Numbered from the stretch's first letter, positions 45,791-60,532 are shown. The stretch is DNA of 64,000 bases from Onthophagus taurus (GCF_036711975.1 NC_091973.1:1612001-1676000); one strand, 5' to 3'. Program-made: numbers and translations. Notes: generated by a model from the sequence alone, not told the origin.

Positions 45791-46918
45791 CTTAGGATGG
45801 AAAATCTATAAGACTGCTTTAAGGTTGTGTTTAAAAACAAGGCTAATAACCGCAATGTTTTGATTTGTGCTTAATTATTTTCTGCTTAATAATTTCATAA
45901 AATGTTCAACGGTTATTCTGTTTAGATAACAAAATTTGAAGAATTGCAAACTATATAAACATTTTGATCAAATATTAAATGTTTGTACTTAGATTATCCG
46001 ATTAAATTGAAACGGATTCAATTTAAAATAAGAGAATTTTAGACATAAATAATTTATTTAAAATAATTCATAATTAACGTTGAAATTTTGAACACCTTGT
46101 ATCTTCTAAACATATCTAAACACTCCTGGAACCAGCGAGATAAATTTAAGGCGTGGATTAATCGTTATATTTCGGTGTCACAACCTCAGAGATTTCTCAT
46201 TCTTTCTGTTTGACTGTATATATTTATAAAAATAGAATTTTATACCTTTGCGTTAAGACAAAAATAGTTTGTGATATCTTAAAAATAAACTCCACGCGGG
46301 TTTTTAAAAATTTCATGAATTTAACATAACCTGTTATTAGATGTTTACTTAAATAATCAAGTGTTTAAATTATTGTTTGAAGATAAAAGTTATGACTTTT
46401 ATTTACAAAAATAAAGTCAGGTTTGATTTCTCGAAGTTTTATTACCAAACAAGTAAATAAATCGAAATAATAACGATTTATCTCTCGGTGAGTCATGCAT
46501 TTTGAATTTCCCGCGTTAGGCCACGCCTTGGTGCATTATTCATTCTACAGGTATCAGTGGTACAACACGCACGAAAGTCTTTGTATTGGAAACTGAAAAT
46601 ATGGCGTGGTGCACAGTGCGATAGTATTTTCAACCTAAGGGTAATTTTCAATGAAATTCTTCACGTTCGTTGTTCGGCAATTAAGATTTGTGAGCGGAGT
46701 TTGACCGATCGCGAACGGCTTTGTTTTTATCGCACTAGAGCTTTCCGGGAGCTCATTTTTTCTCTACTCTTTATTACATCGTCGCCAAAACGGAAGAAGA
46801 GGGATTCCAATCCTCAGTGACTGCTTTTTTTTATTTTCATTGATGTGATGTTACCAAAGAGTGTTCGGATTAATCGTCTTTATAAAGTTTTACGCAAGTG
46901 ATCGCAACTTAACAAATC
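45791..46918 (+). promoter_or_regulatory. Upstream region and 5' UTR of E-cadherin
   Basis: It lies between the 183-bp satellite and the cadherin start codon. The last 400 bases are less AT-rich and probably hold the promoter and leader. No specific element identified. Confidence 0.35.
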
Positions 46919-49900
46919 ATGCATCGATATACCGTTAATGTCGTTTTGTTGTTGGTTTTCTGTTGCTCAGTAAACAGTCAATTTGATAGTATTAGTGGTA
47001 AGTTTGTGTTTTATTATAATACTAGTTTCGGGTTAAAAACCATCATCAGCCTATTGATTGATTTAGATTTCACGCAAAAATTATTACTCATAGCTGAACT
47101 ATGCAACCTTTTAACGCTTAAAAAAATTCTTTTTAATTATCTAACTTGTTTTTAAAGATACGGAAATCACGGAAGAATTAGATCCATCAAAATTATCGTC
47201 ACCCCATGTGGAGTCATCTCGATCGTCGGCCCAAACGAGTCATGGCACAAGGCCTGTCTCTGGGAATAATCATAAACCAACATTCGTAAACTGTTCCCTT
47301 TATTCTGAGACAAAAATTTATGAAGAACAAAAGATAGGAACTTATGTGACGACTATGAATGCTACGGATAACGACCCCCCGGAGTCTGGAGGCACAGTGA
47401 CTTACGCCATAGTCCATCGTGAGGGTGTTCGCAAATTTTTCAACATTGATAGCACCACCGGAGTGATCACCACCGCTCATGTATTCGATAGAGATGAGCC
47501 AACTCGACAAAAGGAAGTTTATATTACAGTTAAAGCCAGCGACAATGGCTGGCCCGTTTTAGCTGATATTTGTATACTTAAAATCACAATCTTGGATATT
47601 AACGATAATTATCCTATTTTTGATAAATCGGTAAGTGTATCTAATTTGTGTGTTTGTATTCTTGGAATGTAAACATTTATACACCATATTATTAAACAAA
47701 TTAGGCTGAGTAATCTGATTCATTGTTAAAGAAAGAATTAAAAGAATGAAAAAAATACATCACCATTTAAAAATTTTTAAAGAATCATCAAAGATTGCAT
47801 TGTTAAAGTAATGACTTATACAGCAATTTTTAAAATGCTTTCTTTCATTGTTTCAATTCGGGTTTAAAACCATCTTTAGCCTGGCCTAATTAGGCTCATA
47901 GTACACCTATTTTTCGATTTTATCACTAAAAAATTGTAGCTTAATAATAAAGGGAGTTGGGAGAAAAAGTTTGGTACATAAAATGTTCCTTATTAATGTA
48001 TGAAACATGTCTAATAACCGATTTATTAATTTAGTAAACTTAGCCACGTCAAAATTAAAAAGTATCGAAATTCGTCGATTTTATCAATTAAAAACTTATA
48101 ACTTAAAAATAAAGAGAGTTGGGGGAAAAAGTTTAATACATAAAATGTTCCTTATTAATCTATGAAACGTGTCTAATAAGCGATTTAATTCAATCTATTA
48201 ATTTAGTAAACTTAACCAGCTCAAAATTAAGAAGTATCGAAATTCGTCGATTTTATCAATTAAAAAATTATAACTTAAAAATAAAGAGAGTTGGGGGAAA
48301 AAGTTTAGTACGTAAAATGTTCCTTATTAATCAATGAAACATGCACAATAACCGATTTAATTCAATCAATTAATTTTGTAAACTTAGCCACGTCAAAATT
48401 AAAAAGTATCGAAATTCGTCGATTCTATTTATTAAAAAATTATAATTTAAAAATAAAGAGAGTTGGGGGAAAAAGTTTAGTACATAAAATGTTCCTTATT
48501 AATCTATGAAACATGTCTAATAATAATCTAATTAATTTAGTAAACTTAGCCACGTCAAAATTAAAAAGTATCGAAATTCGTCAATTTTGTTAATTAAAAA
48601 ATTATAACTTAAAAATAAAGAGAGTTGGGGGAAAATGTTTAGTACATAAAATGTTCCTTATTAATCTATGAAACGTGTCTAATAAGCAATTTAATTCAAT
48701 CTATTAATTTAGTAAACTTAGCCAGCTCAAAATTAAGAAGTATCGAAATTCGTCGATTTTATCAATTAAAAAATTATAACTTAAAAATAAAGATAGTTGG
48801 GGAAAAAAGTTTAGTACATAAAATGTTCCTTATTAATCTATGAAACATGTACAATAACCGATTTAATTCAATCAATTAATTTTGTTAACTTAGCCACGTC
48901 AAAATTAAAAAGTATCGAATTTCGTCGATTTTATTTATTAAAAATAAAGAGAGTTGGGGGAAAAAGTTTAGTACATAAAATGTTCCTTATTAATCAATGA
49001 AACATGTCCAATAACCGATTTAATTCAATCAATTAATTTTGTTAACTTAGCCACGTCAAAATTAAAAAGTATCGAAATTCGTCGATTTTATTTATTAAAA
49101 AATTATAATTTAAAAATAAAGAGAGTTGGGGGAAAAAGTTTAGTACATAAAATGTTCCTTATTAATCTATGAAACATGTCTAATAATAATCTAATTAATT
49201 TAGTAAACTTAGCCACGTCAAAATTAAAAAGTATCGAAATTTGTCGATTTTATTGATTAAAAAATTATAACATAAAAATAAAGAGAGTTGGGGGAAAAGG
49301 TTTAGTACATAAAATGTTCCTTATTAATCTATGAAACATGTTTAATAACCGATTTAACTCAATCAATTAATTTTGTAAACTTAGCCACGTCAAAATTAAA
49401 AAGTATCGAAATTCGTCGATTTTATTTATTAAAAAATTATAACTTAAAAATAAAGAGAGTTGGGGGAAAAAGTTTAGTACATAAAATGTTCCTTATTAAT
49501 CTATGAAACATGTCTAATAACGATTTATTAATTTAGTAAACTTAGCCACGTCAAAATTAAAAAGTATCGAAATTTGTCGATTTTATTGATTAAAAAATTA
49601 TAATTTAAAAATAAAGAGAGTTGGGGGAAAAAGTTTAGTACATAAAATATTCCTTATTAATCAATGAAACATGTCCAATAACCGATTTAATTCAATCAAT
49701 TAATTTTGTTAACTTAGCCACGTCAAAATTAAAAAGTATGGAAATTTGTCGATTTTATTTATTAAAAAATTATAACTTAAAAATAAAGAGAGTTGGGGGA
49801 AAAAGTTTAGTACATAAAATGTTCCTTATTAATCAATGAAACATGTCCAATAACCGATTTAATTCAATCAATTAATTTTGTAAACTTAGCCACCTCAAAA

Positions 49901-52900
49901 TTAAGAAGTATCGAAATTCGTCGATTTTATCAATTAAAAAATTATAACTTAAAAATAAAGAGAGTTGGGGGAAAAAGTTTAGTACATAAAATGTTCCTTA
50001 TTAATCAATGAAACGTGTCTAATAACCGATTTGTCAATCAATTAATTTTGTAAACTTAGCCACGTCAAAATTAAAAAGTATCGAATTTCGTCGATTTTAT
50101 TTATTAAACAATTATAATTTAAAAATAAAGAGAGTTGGGGGAAAAAGTTTAGTACATAAAATGTTCCTTATTAATCTATGAAACATCTCCAATAACCGAT
50201 TTAATTCAATCAATTAATTTTGTTAACTTAGCCACGTCAAAATTGAGAAGTATCGAAATTCGTCGATTTTATTAATTAAAAAATTATAACTTAAAAATAA
50301 AGAGAGTTGGGGGAAAAAGTTTAGTACATAAAATGTTCCTTATTAATCTATGAAACATGTCTAATAATAGTCTAATTAATTTAGTAAACTTAGCCACGTC
50401 AAAATTAAAAAGTATCGAAATTCGTCGATTTTATCAATTAAAAAATTATAACTTAAAAATAAAGAGAGTTGGGGGAAAAAGTTTAGTACATAAAATGTTC
50501 CTTATTAATCAATGAAACATGTCCAATAACCGATTTAATTCAATCAATTAATTTTGTTAACTTAGCCACGTCAAAATTAAAAAGTATCGAAATTCGTCGA
50601 TTTTATTTATTAAAAAATTATAATTTAAAAATAAAGAGAGTTGGGGGAAAAAGTTTAGTACATAAAATGTTCCTTATTAATCAATGAAACATGTCTAATA
50701 TCCGATTTAATTCAATCAATTAATTTTGTAAACTTAGCCACGTCAAAATCAAAAAGTATCGAAATTCGTCGATTTTATTTATTAAAAAATTATAACTTAA
50801 AAATAAAGAGAGTTGGGGGAAAAAGTTTAGTACATAAAATGTTCCTTATTAATCAATGAAACATGTAGAATAACCGATTTAATGCAATCAATTAATTTTG
50901 TTAAGTTAGCCACGTCAAAATTAAAAAGTATCGAAATTCGTCGATTTTATTTATTAAAAAATTATAACTTAAAAATAAAGAGAGTTGGGGGAAAAAGTTT
51001 AGTACATAAAATGTTCCTTATTAATCAATGAAACATGTCCAATAACCGATTTAATTCAATCAATTAATTTTGTTAACTTAGCCACGTCAAAATTAAAAAG
51101 TATCGAAATTCGTCGATTTTATTTATTAAAAAATTATAATTTAAAAATAAAGAGAGTTGGGGGAAAAAGTTTAGTACATAAAATGTTCCTTATTAATCAA
51201 TGAAACATGTCTAATATCCGATTTAATTCAATCAATTAATTTTGTAAACTTAGCCACGTCAAAATCAAAAAGTATCGAAATTCGTCGATTTTATTTATTA
51301 AAAAATTATAACTTAAAAATAAAGAGAGTTGGGGGAAAAAGTTTAGTACATAAAATGTTCCTTATTAATCAATGAAACATGTAGAATAACCGATTTAATG
51401 CAATCAATTAATTTTGTTAAGTTAGCCACGTCAAAATTAAAAAGTATCGAAATTCGTCGATTTTATTTATTAAAAAATTATAACTTAAAAATAAAGAGAG
51501 TTGGGGGAAAAAGTTTAGTACATAAAATGTTCCTTATTAATCTATGAAACGTGTCTAATAAGCGATTTAATTCAATCTATTAATTTAGTAAACTTAACCA
51601 GCTCAAAATTAAGAAGTATCGAAATTCGTCGATTTTATCAATTAAAAAATTATAACTTAAAAATAAAGAGAGTTGGGGGAAAAAGTTTAGTACATAAAAT
51701 GTTCCTTATTAATCTATGAAACATGTCTAATAACCGATTTAATTCAATCAATTAATTTTATAAACTTAGCCATATCAAAACTAAAAAGTATCAAAATTCG
51801 TCGATTTTATATATTAAAAAATTATAACTTAAAAATAAAGAGAGTTGGGGGAAAAGTTTAGTACATAAAATGTTCCTTATTAAACTATGAAACATTTCTA
51901 ATAACGATTTATTAATTTAGTAAACTTAGCCACGTCAAAATTAAAAAGTATCGAAATTTGTCGATTTTATTTATTAAAAAATTATAACTTAAAAATAAAG
52001 AGAGTTGGGGGAAAAAGTTTAGTACATAAAATGTTCCTTATTAATCTATGAAACATGTTTAATAACCGATTTAATTCAATCAATTAATTTTGTAAACTTA
52101 GCCACGTCAAAATCAAAAAGTATCGAAATTCGTCGATTTTATTTATTAAAAAATTATAACTTAAAAATAAAGAGAGTTGGGGGATAAAGTTTACTACATA
52201 AAATGTTCCTTATTAATCTATGAAACGTGTCTAATAAGCGATTTAATTCAATCTATTAATTTAGTAAACTTAACCAGCTCAAAATTAAGAAGTATCGAAA
52301 TTCGTCGATTTTATCAATTAAAAAATTATAATTTAAAAATAAAGATAGTTGGGGGAAAAAGTTTAGTACATAAAATGTTCCTTATTAATCTATGAAACAT
52401 GTCTAATAATAATCTAATTAATTTAGTAAACTTAGCAATGTCAAAATTAAAAAGTATCGAAATTCGTCGATTTTATTTATTAAAAAATTATAACTTAAAA
52501 ATAAAGAGAGTTGGGGGAAAAAGTTAACTTAGCCAATCCAAAATCAAAACTTTTTAAAATAATTTTAATTTTATTTTAATATTACAATTTATTTTTGCAG
52601 AAATATGACGAAAAAGTGACAGAAGATGCAAAAGTAGATCGAGAAGTAATGCGTGTATTTGCATATGATGCAGATGAAGGTGACAACGCGCGATTAACAT
52701 ATTCGATTAAAGCGGATGGTGTCAACAACGAATTCAATACATATTTTCAAATAGATCAAAACACCGGGGTGATTAATTTGAAAGAAAGCGTAGCATCGGT
52801 AAGAATAACGAAAAAACGTTAAGAAAATAATTGAAATTAATAAAAATATTTTTGTTATAGTATCATGAAAAAGTTTTCAATGCTTTAGTACTTGTGCAAG

Positions 52901-55900
52901 ATAACCCGATTAATATAACGGAACAAAAATCGAACGAAGCTGATATCACGATTAAAGTCGTTGATTCAAATAAACAGCTTCCATCGTTTGTACATTATCC
53001 AAAAGAGCCGATTTTGATTTATGAAAATTTTAGTAATTTTGAAGAACAAATAATAAATTTGACTGCTCAATCAAATATAGACTTAGAGGAAATACAATTT
53101 GATTTGTTACGTTTACAAACGGCTCAATCCAATAAAGATAACACTTTTAAATTGACACCTATAAATGGAACTTCTGCCTATATATCCTTGGGGCGACAAT
53201 TGGATTATGAGACGGTTACTGAATACACATTAACAGTTAAAGTGATCAATAAGGATTCATTACACGCTTCTACACAAATACATATTAAAGTAGCTGACGT
53301 TAACGATGAAATTCCGGCATTTATTGAACTCGTTTCCGGTAGTGTTTTAGAAAACGAAGAAATTGGTACGCGAGTTATGCAAGTTAGGGCTATCGATAGG
53401 GACGGAACTTCAGCGAATAACATCGTAAGCTACGAATTACAAGCTGGACAAGCACACGAAGATAAATTTGCTATTGAAAAAGATACCGGTATTGTTACAA
53501 CGAAAATAAAATTTGATCGTGAAGCCGCGCAAGTTTATGATATTATTGTACTAGCTAAAGATAATTCACCAAGTGCCTTATATAAAAGTGGCGAACCGAA
53601 CATCGCCCATCAAACATTTCGTATAACAATTGAAGATAAAAACGATAATCCCCCAGTTTTTGAAAAAAGTGTTTACAGAGTTAATAATATATTGGAAAGT
53701 ACAAATATTGGTGTAACAATCGCGGAAGTAAGAGCCATCGATCAAGATACGGCAGCTATTATATCTTATACTATTAGGTCGGGGAACGATGGCGATTCAT
53801 TTGATGTTGAAAGAACAACTGGAAGAATTGTGGTTAAGTCAAAATTAGATTACGAAAAGATACAAAGTTATAACTTAACAGTTGAAGCATCGGACGGATC
53901 GTATTCCGATAAAGCTACCGTTTTAATTTTTATTGATAATATAAACGACGAATTACCCGTTTTTGAACCCTACGATAAACGAATCACCGATATAGTCGAA
54001 GAAACCATTCCAGTAGATTGTATTATTCGCCTAACAGCTTACGATCCCGATATACAAGATCGTAACGCCCCACAAAATATCGAATATCAAGTCGATGACC
54101 GTTATAAACATTTCCTAAGTATCGATAAAGACGGGTGCGTAAAATTAATAAAAAAGTTAGATCGTGATAAACCAAACGGTTCCGAAACATATCAAGCTTA
54201 CATCCATGCTTTCGACGATGGAAATAGTCCAAATTCGCAAACGCAATCGGCGGAAATTTTCTTAGATCTCAAAGACATAAACGACAACGCGCCATTTTTA
54301 ACAGTAACCGAAACAGTTTGGCAGGAAAATCAAGAACCCGGCGAAATAATAACTTTTGAAGCAGACGATTATGATAGTCCCGAAAACGGACCACCTTTCA
54401 CGTACAGTTTTGCCGAAAAAATTGATGAAAACACTAAATCAAAATTTTATATTAAACAAGATAAATTATATGCTAGCACGGAATTTGATCGCGAAGAACA
54501 AAAATATTACGATATTTTAATTGCAATTACAGACAGCGGAACGCCAGAAACGCAAACCGGGGTTAGCAATTTTCGCGTAATTATCGGCGATGTAAATGAT
54601 AATCCAGCGCAAGATGGTGAAAGTGAAATATTTGTTTATAATTATAAAGGTACCGCACCGGATATGCAAATAGGTAGGGTTTTTGTTGAAGATCCCGACG
54701 ATTGGGATTTAAGGGACAAAAATTTTCAATGGAGATATGATCAAAACGAGTATTTCCAATTAGATAATAACGACGGTATGCTTACGATGCGGCAAGGAAC
54801 GCCGGAAAATCTTTATGTATTAGAATTTGAAGTAACGGAAGAAGCGCCTCCGTTAATTCCACGACATACAGTTCAAGCGAAAGTGACGGTCACTGTCAAA
54901 GAAATTCCGGAAGAAGCTGTGGTTAAATCCGGCTCAATTCGTTTAAATGACACGTCGATTGAAGAATTTATAACTCGCGTTAACGGCGTTAGCAAAAAAG
55001 ACATATTACAAGAACATTTATCAAAAATTTTAAATACAAGTAAAGAAAATGTCGATATTTTTACGGTAATTAGAACGCCGAGTGATTCGCAACTTGTTGA
55101 TGTTCGATTTTCCGCTCACGGTTCGCCTTATTATGCGGCAGAAAGACTTAACAATAAAATTAGTTTACATCATGAAGCGCTTGAACAGGAACTTGGAGTT
55201 ACATTCGTTATGATCAGTATTAGTGAATGTATGAAGGAAAGTATTTGTGGTTCAGAAACTTCTTGTATGAGTCAACTGAGTATTATGGACACCCCAGCGA
55301 TTGTTTTTACAAACCGAACGTCATTTGTTGGTGTAAAAGCGATCGTCGAAGCACTTTGCGAATGTGTAGAAATTCCCAGAAGACAAACGTGTTTGAACGG
55401 TGGTACATTTAATATTGAGACGTCTTTATGCGACTGTCCAGGTGATTTTGAGGGTCCTAATTGCGAAGCTTTGTCTGTTGGGTTTCAAGGAAACGGCTGG
55501 GCTATGTATCCGACGTTTAATGCTTGTGATAAAACGAAAATTACGTTGGAAGTTGAAACGAGTTCAGATGATGGGTTAATATTTTACGCCGGGCCTTTAT
55601 CTAAATCTCCAAACTTACCGATTAGCGACTTTATTTCATTAGAAATCAACGCTGGTTTTCCAAAATTAATTCTAAATTATGGTTCGGGCACAGTTCCAGT
55701 TTTTTTGAAATCGAAACGAATTAACGACGGGGCCAGTCATACAATTAGCATCGAATTCGATCCGAAAGAAATCGCTTTTTCCGTTGATCACTGCCATACA
55801 AGCGATTGCGTCACTTTGGCGCACCCAAAAGGACCCAACACGCTTTTAAACGTTAACGGACCATTACAAGTCGGAGGAACTAGAGAACCATTGAAAGAAC

Positions 55901-56701
55901 TCGGTGAAATTTTCCGTTGGGAGCATATGCCCGTGGAACAAGGATTCGCTGGGTGCATTCGAAATTTAACTTATAATTCGTATCTCTACGATCTTGGGAT
56001 GCCCGGCGAACATGAAAATGCGAGACCCAATTGTAACTTTGGAATTTCAAAGGCTGTTACTTTCGGGATTGATTCAAACTTTTTAGTTGCAATATTAGTT
56101 TGCGTTGCCATTTTATTAAGTGAGGTTTTAATATATTTATTTTTGATTTATTTATTAATTTTTTTTGTTTTTAGTTTTGTTATTGGCAGTTGTGGTACAT
56201 AGACGCAAAGAAAACAATTGGAACGAAAAAGATAATGATGATATAACGGAAACTATAATTGCATACACGGATGAGGGTGGTGAAAACGACGCTGCTTTCG
56301 ATATGAACTTCTTGAAGGTGCCCGATGAGGAGCCGCCAATTAACGAGAAATTGTTGACGCAAGCGCCGAAGGTTCCCGACATTCGAGGTTTCGTCGATAA
56401 CAAAAAAGATGACTGCGATCGCGATCCGAATAATTATCCATTTGACGACGTTCGTTATTACGCTTACGAAGGAGATGGAAATAGTACCGGGTCGTTATCT
56501 TCTCTTGCATCATGTAAATTAAATCAAAATTTACAACAATTTTTTTGTTAATTTAATTAATATTGTTTAGGTACTGATGATGGTGATTTGAAGTTTAATT
56601 ATTTGTCAAGTTTCGGTCCGAGATTCCGTAAATTGGCGGATATGTACGGTGAACCAAGCGATGAAGATAGTCATGATGGTGGCGAAGAATCATTTTGCTA
56701 A
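46919..56701 (+). CDS. shg: Classical cadherin, DE-cadherin/Shotgun type
   Basis: Six exons join in phase: 46919-46997, 47158-47630, 52601-52798, 52861-56119, 56175-56513 and 56571-56701; 1492 aa (Drosophila Shotgun 1507). It is the calcium-dependent adhesion receptor of adherens junctions. Features in order: signal peptide (VNVVLLLVFCCSVNS), about seven cadherin repeats marked by calcium-binding linkers (DINDNYP, DVNDEIPAF, EDKNDNPPVF, DNINDELPVF, DINDNAPF, GDVNDNPAQ), a membrane-proximal cadherin region, an EGF module (near residue 1095, CDCPGDFEGPNCE), one laminin G domain (about 1124-1307), a membrane helix (LVAILVCVAILL into ILLLAVVV) and a tail with DEGGEND (p120-catenin site region) and an acidic Ser-rich beta-catenin region. 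One EGF and one LamG with few repeats favour E- over N-cadherin. Intron 2 (5 kb) is mostly a tandem array. Confidence 0.95.
47915..52535. repeat. About 28 tandem copies of a ~169-bp AT-rich repeat in shg intron 2
   Basis: The marker GAGAGTTGGGGGAAAAAG recurs about every 160-175 bp from 47950 to 52510, roughly 28 times. Other constant parts are GTACATAAAATGTTCCTTAT, TAGCCACGTCAAAATTAAAA and GTATCGAAATTCGTCGATTT. Units differ by small substitutions (for example CATGTCC / CATGTCT / CATGTAG variants). The first unit is the most diverged, and the last ends about 65 bp before the exon 3 acceptor. It lies wholly within the intron. Confidence 0.95.
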
Positions 56702-57999
56702 ACGAAATGAATTAAGAAAGGTTTAAAAAAAGAATAAAATTGGGAAGTATTTTCTAGATAGGCTGAAAAAAAAATAAATTAAAACCGAGAGTCGAGTTCT
56801 TCGTGTGTTAGGTTTGTACTTAAAAATCCTATCTCTATTTCTCTCTTATTACACTATACCCCGATTTTAAATAATTAATTAATTATCTATAAATTAACCC
56901 TTTTCCCCGAATTATTATTATTTTTCGTATTTTTTTAAATATTTTTATCTTAAACTTACAAACGTAAATCGATTACTTTGACATAAACGCATCAAATAGC
57001 CAAAGAGGTCGACATACTCGTTAACAAATGTACATATGATGATGGAAAAAAAATTTTAGACTGACTTTTTTACGCGGTCCGCGTACCATTTTTTTAATTA
57101 AATATATATAGATATATATATACTTGAGCGGATATCAATGGATTTAATTAACAATAATAGGTATGTTTTTGCAACGATAAAATGCGATTGGAGATAGTTA
57201 CAATTTCCGATTGTTTGCTGAAACAAACTTAATATCATTCGATGTGTCTTGCCTGTGCGACTTACGGAGAAATCAAAATGAAAAACTTAGTATGACCGTA
57301 TAGGACTTTTATTAATTAATTTATGTTTAGCGTCTCGGATGACATTCCAATTTCACCCATGTGTTAACTAAGGACGTTGTGATTTTCATGGGCAGCCATA
57401 CTATTTAAATGTATATCATGTGTTTTTTTGATCTCTTTACCAGAAAAACAAAGCCAATGTATGTTAAGTATTTAAAAACGCATTTCTCATATTATGTCCC
57501 ATTTTTTTTAATCAATTTTTTTTGTAATAAAATAAGTATTCATTCCATATCCTTAAAAAAAAGAAAATCAAACAAATAAGCTTTTTTGTAGATATATACA
57601 CGGTTTAGCTAATAATTTTTTTTTTCCTTTCGTTTTTATAATTAATTTTAAGTTTGCAGTTCATGTATAAGTATATATATAAATACTATATAGATATATA
57701 TTTTTTATAGTAGGTACCAATGTTCAACGTGTATAGTGCCTTAAATGTAATATGGAGAACTGTAAAATGCAAGGACGGCTCCGTTTCCAAGATTAAGAAA
57801 AAATTGTTTTTTCTTTGCGTGATTCTTGGAGATGGATAAGTTTATTTTTTAGGACTTATTTACAAAATGAAACAGATTTTCTGCTCAATATCAATATTTT
57901 TTATGGCACAAATAAAAACTTCCACTAAGAAAATTATTCTACTACTTTGTTTTTTTATACCTAACCCATAAATATTATTAGAGATCGATATCTTCGCAA
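56702..57999 (+). other. shg 3' UTR
   Basis: Non-coding AT-rich sequence after the stop codon. An AATAAA at 57911-57916 may end the transcript. The following sequence enters the next satellite block at about 58000. Confidence 0.5.
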
Positions 58000-59775
58000 C
58001 TAAATGAAGGGATACTAAATCTACCCTGCTTGAAGTTTATAGAAAAAATAATCTCATAATAAATATTGTTCATGGTACTTGGGGCGGCCGACGTCTTGGA
58101 AGTCATAACAATACTCAGGATTCGGAACATTTTATAAAAAAACTTTTAGAACAAAAGTTGTAGCAAATTTTACTCTTAACAATATTGCTCTCTTTCACTT
58201 TTGCTCTCGTATGCGTCAATATCTAGAGAAATACGAAAATTTGATGAATTCGTAGTTTTACAAGTTGTTAATTAACCAAGTCTACCCTGCTTGAATTTTA
58301 TGGAAAAAATAATCTCGGCCGACTTCGAAGACGTCGGCCGCCCTAATTATTGTCCATAATTCTTGGGACGGCCGACGCCTTCGAAGTCGACCGAGATTAT
58401 TTCTTATATCATGAACAATACTCAGGATTCGGGACATTTTATAAAAAAACTTTTAGAACAAAAGTTGTAGCAAATTTTACTCTTAACAATATTGCCCTCT
58501 TTCACTTTTGCTCTCGGATGCGTCAATATTTAGAGAAATACGAAAATTTGCTGAATTCGTAGTTTTACAAGTTGTTACTTAACCAAGTCTACCCTGCTTG
58601 AATTTTATGGAAAAAATAATCTCGGCCGACTTCGAAGACGTCGGCCGCCCTAAGTATTGTCCATGATTCTTGGGACGGCCGACGTCTTCGAAGTCGACCG
58701 AGATTATTTCTTATATCATGAACAATACTCAGGAATCGGAACATTTTATAAAAAAACTTTTAGAACAAAAGTTGTAGCAAATTTTACTCTTAACAATATT
58801 GCTCTCTTTCATTTTTGCTCTCGGATGCGTCAATATCTAGAGAAATACGAAAATTTGCTGAATTCGTAGTTTTACAAGTTGTTAATTAACCAAGTCTACC
58901 CTGCTTGAATTTTATGGAAAAAATAATCTCGGCCGAATTCGAAGACGTCGGCCGCCCTAAGTATTGTTCATAATTCTTGCGACGGCCGACGTCTTCGAAG
59001 TCGACCGAGATTATTTCTTATATCATGAACAATACTCAGGAATCGAAACATTTTATAAAAAAACTTTTAGAACAAAAGTTGTAGCAAATTTTACTCTTAA
59101 CAATATTGCTCTCTTTCACTTCTGCTCTCGGATGCGTCAATATCTAGAGAAATACGAAAATTTGCTAAATTCGTAGTTTTACAAGTTGTTAATTAACCAA
59201 GTCTACCCTGCTTGAATTTTATGGAAAAAATAATCTCGGCCGACTTCGAAGACGTCGGCCGCCCTAAGTATTGTCCATGATTCTTGGGACGGCCGACGTC
59301 TTCGAAGTCGACCGAGATTATTTCTTATATCATGAACAATACTCAGGATTCGGAACATTTTATAAAAAAACTTTTAGAACAAAAGTTGTAGCAAATTTTA
59401 CTCTTAACAATATTGCTCTCTTTCACTTTTGCTCTCAGATGCGTCAATATCTAGAGAAATACGAAAATTTGCTGAATTCGTAGTTTTACAAGTTGTTAAT
59501 TAACCAAGTCTACCCTGCTTGAATTTTATGGAAAAAATAATCTCGGCCGACTTCGAAGACGTCGGCCGCCCTAAGTATTGTCCATGATTCTTGGGACGGC
59601 CGACGTCTTCGAAGTCGACCGAGATTATTTCTTATATCATGAACAATACTCAGGATTCGGAACATTTTATAAAAAAAACTTTTAGAACAAAAGTTGTAGC
59701 AAATTTTACTCTTAACAATATTGCTCTCTTTCAGTTTTGCTCCCAGATGCATGAATATCGAGAAAATACAGCTTA

Positions 59776-59950
59776 GAGATTAATATTAATAAGAACAAGT
59801 TCATATAAGAATAAGTGCAAAATAGAGAAAGCAAGAACCGCTTTCAACCAGATGGCTAAACTGTTCAAAAGTCTCAACCTTAATGTGGTTCTACAAAAAA
59901 GTACTGAGGATCTCATCTGTGGATAGAGTAATTAACAGAATAGTGATGGA
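59776..59950 (+). mobile_element. LINE RT fragment co-amplified in satellite, copy 1
   Basis: The plus strand reads KCKIEKARTAFNQMAKLFKS then, in another frame, VLRISSVDRVINRIVMD. These correspond to two separated parts of an insect LINE RT C terminus (CRIxKARxAFxxM and RISWxDRVTNxxV) joined by an internal deletion. A near-identical copy is at 60533-60721, and a shorter one lies at about 60973-61083. Confidence 0.75.
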
Positions 59951-60532
59951 TAAAACTAAATCTACCCTGCTTGAAGTTTATAGAAAAAATAATCTCGGCC
60001 GACTTCGAAGACGTCGGCCGCCCTAAGTATTGTCCATGATTCTTGGGACGGCCGACGCCTTCGAAGTCGACCGAGATTATTTCTTATATCATGAACAATA
60101 CTCAGGATTCGGAACATTTTATAAAAAAACTTTTAGAACAAAAGTTGTAGCAAATTTTACTCTTAACAATATTGCCCTCTTTCACTTTTGCTCTCGGATG
60201 CGTCAATATCTAGAGAAATACGAAAATTTGCTAAATTCGTAGTTTTACAAGTTGTTAATTAACCAAGTCTACCCTGCTTGAATTTTATGGAAAAAATAAT
60301 CTCGGCCGACTTCGAAGACGTCGGCCGCCCTAATTATTGTCCATGATTCTTGGGACGGCCGACGTCTTCGAAGTCGACCGAGATTATTTCTTATATCATG
60401 AACAATACTCAGGAATCGGAACATTTTATAAAAAAACTTTTAGAACAAAAGTTGTAGCAAATTTTACTCTTAACAATATTGCTCTCTTTCAGTTTTGCTC
60501 CCAGATGCATGAATATCGAGAAAATACAGCTT

